Positions 4,664 to 8,116 of a stretch of DNA of 8,116 nt are shown piece by piece. The DNA is from Granulicella sp. GTDB lineage: Bacteria; Acidobacteriota; Terriglobia; Terriglobales; Acidobacteriaceae. Both the position numbers and the translations under genes were made by a program. The stretch covers positions 396-8,511 of the forward strand of contig PKWK01000378.1 of assembly GCA_003133205.1 (NCBI GenBank). The letters run 5' to 3'. Positions within the stretch are counted from its first letter, which is position 1; each line of letters opens with the position of its first letter. The notes beneath the pieces are model-generated. The model ran no database searches and had not been told where the DNA came from. It saw only the letters and a list, made by a program, of their open reading frames with translations.

Positions 4664-7087
4664 ATGGGCAACGTATCTATCACGGTTGACGGCCAGACGA
4701 TCACCACATCGCCAGGAACACTGCTGATTGAAGCCTGTAAGAGTGCCGGCATTCAGATTCCTTCCTTTTGCTACTATCCCGGCTTGTCGCTTCAAGGTGC
4801 CTGTCGGATGTGTTTGGTAGAAATTGAGAAAGTGCCAAAGCTCCAGACGGCGTGTACCACTCCGGTCGCCGATGGTATGACGGTAACCACCCAAAGCGAA
4901 ACTGTTCGGCAGGCTCGCAAGGCAATGCTTGAATTTGTGTTGCAGAATCATCCGTTAGATTGTCCGGTCTGCGACGCGGGGGGACAATGCGAACTACAGG
5001 ATGCAACACTGACATACGGTGCACCGGCGTCCAGACTGATCGATATCAAGAACCACAAGGAAGAGCAACAGTGGTCCCCCGTGGTCTATTTTGACCGACC
5101 TCGCTGCATCATGTGCTACCGATGCGTCAGGGTTTGCGGTGAGGGCATGGACGTATGGGCATTGGGGATCGCCAACCGCAACTCCTCCCAACTTATTGTG
5201 CCCAATAAAGGAGACTCCCTCGAGTGCGAGGAGTGCGGCATGTGCATCGATATTTGCCCAGTGGGAGCACTCACCTCTGGGGCCTATCGGTACAAGACAC
5301 GTCCCTGGGAGATGAAGCACGTGGCAACCATCTGTACGCATTGCAGCGACGGATGCACAACGACGCTGGGGGTGCGGCCAAGCAAGGATGGTATGCAGAT
5401 TGTTCGCGGTTCAAATCGAACTAAGAGCGGAATCAATGGTGAGTTCCTGTGTATCAAAGGTCGCTATGCCTTCGATTTTACTGAGCACCCCGAACGGATT
5501 AAGCAACCTCTAATTCGGAAAGAGGGCCATCTCGTCCCAACGTCTTGGTGGGAGGCCCTGTCAACTGTCGCCCGGCGCTTCGTAGAGATCAGGGATACCT
5601 TCGGGGGGAAATCCTTGGGCGTGATCGGTTCCAATCGCACGACAAATGAAGAGAATTACCTCCTACAGAAGGTCGCACGTGTGATATTCCGGACCAACAA
5701 TATTGATCATCATCGTACGGTCGATTTCCCAGCTTTCTTGCACAATCTTGCCGGCAGGGTCAATGCCACCGCCAGCATGAATGATGTGCTGAGTGCTCCA
5801 GCCATCCTGCTCATTGGTAATGATCCTACATACCGCCATCCTCTATTGGCATGGCAGATACGAAGCAATGTGCGGCTAAACAAGGCACGGCTCTACTTGA
5901 TTCATTCCCGACCTATCAAGTTGGCACGGCAGGCCGACGTGTTTATTCAGGTTGATCAGGGCGGCGAAGGCAATGCGGTTGAATTCCTCGCCGAAGGAAG
6001 AAGTGATTCCGACCAATTCTCGATGAACGCAAGTGTCGTGGAAAGGCTTGCTGCTCTTCGAAATACGCTCCATACCGAGAACGGTCTGGTAGTCATTTTT
6101 GGTTCTGAATTGCATCGAAACGTCGTAGCTGCACTAGTGAGGTTTGGCACTGACATTCCAGGATGTAAATTCATTTGCCTTGGCGATTACGCCAACTCCA
6201 GGGGTGCCGCTGACATGGGGCTCTATCCAGATCTTTTACCTGGATACACGGCACTCTCAGACGGTGAACGGTTTTCGAAGGAATGGGAGGCGGAGATCCC
6301 CCAATGGAGAGGCCTAAACCTGCCCCAAATGCTAGAAACCTTCGAAGATGGCCAACTGCAGGCGCTTTATGTCGTCGGCTCAAATCCTGTTTCTCGCTAC
6401 CACGTCGATCCATCCAAACTGTCTGGAAAGTTCCTTGTGGTGCAGGATCTCTTCCTCACCGAGACTGCGTTATTAGCCGATGTTGTGTTGCCAGCCACTT
6501 GTGCGTATGAGAAGTCCGGGACATTCACGAACACATGCGGTGATCTACAAAAGCTGGCAAAAGCTGGAGATGTGGCTGGGCCTAGGAGCGATCTGGAGAT
6601 CATCGCCCGTATCGCCACATTGATGGGTTATGAGATCGGAAAGTTGGTCCAGCGCGGGGAAGGAGTTCGTGCCGACATGGGGCAGTCAAGGGGAGCCCAG
6701 AATGGGGAGGTGGATCGACAAGCCGTCTGGATGCAAGCTCAAAATTTGGAGCCTCGGTTGGGGCCCTTCGATCCAGATGCGGTATTACGCGAAATCCAGC
6801 GAGTGCTCCCGTCCTACCGGTCCAGCCATACTGATTTTTCAGGTGGTAGTGGAATTCCACAATCAGAACCATTGGATCGTACCGACATACATGACGAGGC
6901 TCAATTGATCTTCACGTCAAATGACGGTTTGTTTTCTTCGGGTACTCTAGGCAACTATTGCGATGCACTTAATAGTGTGAGCGAAAGCGGTCTTCTGTTG
7001 CCGTATGAGCAGGCGACGGCGGGGAAGAAAGCTCCCGCCGAGCCAAAACTTTGGACCGACCCTGGAACTATTGGCACTCGTGCATGA
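4664..7087 (+). CDS. nuoG: NuoG-type NADH-quinone oxidoreductase subunit G
   Basis: This is an 807-residue iron-sulfur protein with the complex I subunit G layout, which passes electrons from NADH through a chain of clusters. In order it has a 2Fe-2S ferredoxin domain (C36, C47, C50, C64), the NuoG-specific His/Cys3 cluster motif (H96, C100, C103, C109), two 4Fe-4S motifs (C148-C151-C154-C158 and C188-C191-C194-C198), and a fourth cysteine set (C224, C227, C231, C263) fitting the extra N7-type cluster. From about residue 270 it has the molybdopterin-oxidoreductase fold, with NEENYLLQK at 328-336. The catalytic Cys/Sec of formate dehydrogenases is missing: HHRTVDF stands there (349-355), so it is NuoG-like rather than an active formate dehydrogenase. 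ATG 4664 was preferred over GTG 4607 because the ferredoxin domain starts right after it and GAGAGG lies upstream. No other nuo gene is adjacent. Confidence 0.88.
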   Translation: MGNVSITVDGQTITTSPGTLLIEACKSAGIQIPSFCYYPGLSLQGACRMCLVEIEKVPKLQTACTTPVADGMTVTTQSETVRQARKAMLEFVLQNHPLDCPVCDAGGQCELQDATLTYGAPASRLIDIKNHKEEQQWSPVVYFDRPRCIMCYRCVRVCGEGMDVWALGIANRNSSQLIVPNKGDSLECEECGMCIDICPVGALTSGAYRYKTRPWEMKHVATICTHCSDGCTTTLGVRPSKDGMQIVRGSNRTKSGINGEFLCIKGRYAFDFTEHPERIKQPLIRKEGHLVPTSWWEALSTVARRFVEIRDTFGGKSLGVIGSNRTTNEENYLLQKVARVIFRTNNIDHHRTVDFPAFLHNLAGRVNATASMNDVLSAPAILLIGNDPTYRHPLLAWQIRSNVRLNKARLYLIHSRPIKLARQADVFIQVDQGGEGNAVEFLAEGRSDSDQFSMNASVVERLAALRNTLHTENGLVVIFGSELHRNVVAALVRFGTDIPGCKFICLGDYANSRGAADMGLYPDLLPGYTALSDGERFSKEWEAEIPQWRGLNLPQMLETFEDGQLQALYVVGSNPVSRYHVDPSKLSGKFLVVQDLFLTETALLADVVLPATCAYEKSGTFTNTCGDLQKLAKAGDVAGPRSDLEIIARIATLMGYEIGKLVQRGEGVRADMGQSRGAQNGEVDRQAVWMQAQNLEPRLGPFDPDAVLREIQRVLPSYRSSHTDFSGGSGIPQSEPLDRTDIHDEAQLIFTSNDGLFSSGTLGNYCDALNSVSESGLLLPYEQATAGKKAPAEPKLWTDPGTIGTRA

Positions 7088-7256
7088 GGTGTCGGTGCGT
7101 TTAGAGACTCAGAACGGCAGATGGAAAGTGTCTTGGCATGTGCTGGCGGCAAAAAGCGTCAACGTACAAGTCGGAGTCGGGCCGCAATGGAACCCAGGCT
7201 GATGTCGGAAGCGGCAAGGCTCCTACGATCGGATTAGAACAAGAGAGGGAACAGGG
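7088..7256 (+). other. Spacer between NuoG-type and AhpD-like genes
   Basis: These 169 bases carry no terminator-like hairpin with a T-run that I can see, so readthrough from the NuoG gene into the AhpD-like gene is possible. A frame ending at 7202 is open across the spacer but overlaps the NuoG 3' end and has no recognisable family. Confidence 0.4.
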
Positions 7257-7754
7257 ATGCAACCACGATTGGAATACGGAAAAGCCGCTCCGGGCGCCGT
7301 GACGGCCATGCGACACCTAGAAGTCTATGTCCGCGATTGCGGGTTAGAACACTCATTGCTTGAGCTAGTAAAGCTAAGGGCTTCGCAAATCAATGGATGT
7401 GCCTACTGCGTGGATATGCACACCAAAGACGCTCGCGCGATGGGGGAAACTGAGCAACGGCTTTATGCGGTGGTCGTGTGGGAGGAGACTCCTTTCTTCA
7501 CAGAACGGGAACGAGCCGCGCTCGCCTGGACGGAGGCAGTAACACTGGTCAGCGAAGAGCATGTACCAGACGATACATATGAGCAGGCTCACCGGAACTT
7601 CGACGAAAAGGAGCTGGTTGATTTGACGCTGGCAATTATCGCCATCAACGGCTGGAACCGATTGGCGATTAGCTTCCGCGCGATACCTGGCGCCTACCAA
7701 CCGGCTGCACCAAAAAAAGTAAGTGTGGAAACCGCAGGGTCCCCTACTCAGTAG
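7257..7754 (+). CDS. AhpD-like carboxymuconolactone decarboxylase-family protein
   Basis: A 165-residue all-helical protein of the CMD/AhpD superfamily. The core LVKLRASQINGCAYCVDMHT (37-56) carries the redox-active CxxC (C48, C51). E36, C48, C51 and H55 have the same spacing as the E118, C130, C133 and H137 proton-relay and active-site residues of Mycobacterium tuberculosis AhpD. It is therefore likely to have alkylhydroperoxidase-like thiol redox activity rather than lactone decarboxylation. The second half (FTERERAALAWTEAVTLV at 81-98, then ELVDLTLAIIAINGWNRLAI) is typical of this stand-alone subgroup. The start ATG 7257 has AGAGGGA at 7243-7249, seven bases upstream. No ahpC or other peroxiredoxin gene is in the window, so its reductant and partner are unknown. 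It follows the NuoG-type gene on the same strand. Confidence 0.87.
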   Translation: MQPRLEYGKAAPGAVTAMRHLEVYVRDCGLEHSLLELVKLRASQINGCAYCVDMHTKDARAMGETEQRLYAVVVWEETPFFTERERAALAWTEAVTLVSEEHVPDDTYEQAHRNFDEKELVDLTLAIIAINGWNRLAISFRAIPGAYQPAAPKKVSVETAGSPTQ

Positions 7755-7891
7755 AACGAATGATACGTGGCCAATACCATCATGACCCGAGCAAGCATAT
7801 TGCCTGCAACCTCGTATTTTAAGTGCACTTCAGGGTCCACCTCCGGAATCAATTTACCCGGCCAAGACAATAAATTGATTTCATTAGGCTT
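7748..7891 (-). pseudogene. Possible gene remnant, frame 1 (47 codons)
   Basis: On the minus strand this frame is open between a TAG (7894-7892) and a TGA (7750-7748). It reads as a protein-like C-terminal segment: WPGKLIPEVDPEVHLKYEVAG followed by NMLARVMMVLATYHSFY. There is no ATG near its beginning, only an internal one and a TTG. The stop overlaps the AhpD-like stop in convergent orientation. No family was recognised. It may be the tail of a decayed gene, a small TTG-started gene, or chance. It contains the inverted repeat at 7847-7880. Confidence 0.22.
7847..7880. repeat. Inverted repeat, 10-bp arms with 14-base spacer
   Basis: AATCAATTTA (7847-7856) and TAAATTGATT (7871-7880) are perfect reverse complements around a 14-base spacer. 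Adding a G-U and a G-C pair extends the stem to 12 bp (7845-7882). No T-run follows on either strand, so it is not a standard terminator. It could be an operator or an RNA hairpin 92 bases after the AhpD-like gene. Confidence 0.4.
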
Positions 7892-7944
7892 CTAGCTGGA
7901 CGAAAGGGATGCCTGATGCAGACCGAGAAGCCTGCCAATGCCAG

Positions 7945-8103
7945 CTATTGTTCCTCGGACGGCACGATCGAAGCACCTTGATGGGCCAGCACCTCATCGC
8001 TGAAACAACATTGCACTTGATATGCGACCAAAGTGTAGTCACCGGGTCGGCACCCGAGGCAGTGCCGCGCCCGCCGACTGCACGGATCCCGCCCAAGTTG
8101 TGG
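7945..8103 (-). pseudogene. Possible gene remnant, frame 2 (52 codons)
   Basis: A minus-strand frame is open from 8103 to a TAG at 7947-7945. Its last part, GDYTLVAYQVQCCFSDEV followed by LAHQGASIVPSEEQ, looks like a genuine C-terminus. A preceding CLGC could pair with the later CC as a metal site, but this is speculative. There is no plausible start codon early in the frame, and a stop lies just upstream. It is in a different frame from the remnant at 7748-7891. A plus-strand frame starting at ATG 7909 is also open to the window edge, so the strand is not settled. Confidence 0.2.
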
Positions 8104-8116
8104 TTAAGTCCAGATA

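Larger units (their letters stand above)
7755..8116. other. Right-end region without a firm gene
   Basis: Besides the two minus-strand fragments and the inverted repeat listed separately, this stretch holds a plus-strand frame from ATG 7909 that stays open to the window edge (69 codons). A 21-residue plus-strand frame (7916-7981) has AAAGG 8 bases upstream. Two mutually exclusive GC-rich hairpins lie at 8043-8056 and 8048-8067. None of these is strong enough for a gene call, and the unseen sequence to the right would decide. Confidence 0.45.

Noticed and set aside
4664..7087. Formate dehydrogenase alpha subunit instead of NuoG
   Set aside because: The N-terminal Fe-S layout is shared, but the catalytic Cys/Sec region is replaced by HHRTVDF and the length is shorter than usual for that enzyme.
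7005..7202. 65-residue open frame overlapping the NuoG 3' end
   Set aside because: Mostly inside the NuoG gene in another frame, with no recognisable family and no ribosome binding site.
7821..7830. 10-bp palindrome AAGTGCACTT
   Set aside because: Too short to stand out and not positioned upstream of a supported gene.
7884..8096. 70-residue minus-strand open frame at the right end
   Set aside because: The translation is rich in Arg, Ser and Trp with no family features, and a competing minus-strand frame reads more protein-like.

Overview
The window looks like an accessory or mixed stretch of a bacterial chromosome with moderately high GC content. Seven protein-coding genes can be supported with reasonable confidence. 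Protein style, good Shine-Dalgarno sequences before most genes, and a NuoG subunit with a cupin and an AhpD-like neighbour fit a Nitrospirota-like or related environmental bacterium. That assignment is a weak inference: no rRNA, tRNA or diagnostic marker is present. No insertion sequence, CRISPR array, tRNA or phage gene was seen.

Layout. The left part (103-1325, + strand) carries a DUF488 protein and a small DUF2945 (Hva1/TUDOR-like) protein, separated by about 450 bases in which I find no convincing gene. A minus-strand AlkA-type DNA glycosylase follows (1375-2319) and converges on the DUF2945 gene. A 422-base divergent region (2320-2741) separates it from a plus-strand sugar-1-phosphate nucleotidyltransferase of the mannose-1-phosphate guanylyltransferase type (2742-3704). 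A gene-free gap of 315 bases holds an 18-bp perfect palindrome and leads to a small cupin protein (4020-4445). Next comes a full-length NuoG-type iron-sulfur/molybdopterin-fold subunit (4664-7087), then an AhpD-like carboxymuconolactone decarboxylase-family protein (7257-7754). The last 360 bases contain no firm gene, but they do hold a 10-bp inverted repeat with a 14-nt spacer and several short protein-like open frames.

How the genes may work together. DUF488, DUF2945 and the alkylbase glycosylase suggest a loose stress or DNA-maintenance grouping. The cupin, NuoG-like and AhpD-like genes share one strand and form a possible redox grouping. The NuoG gene is notable because the genes directly beside it are not other complex I subunits, so it is either an extra copy or has a different partner. 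No gene set here amounts to a clearly new defence or biosynthetic system. The most interesting items are the orphan NuoG, the 18-bp palindrome and the gene-like fragments in the intergenic regions.
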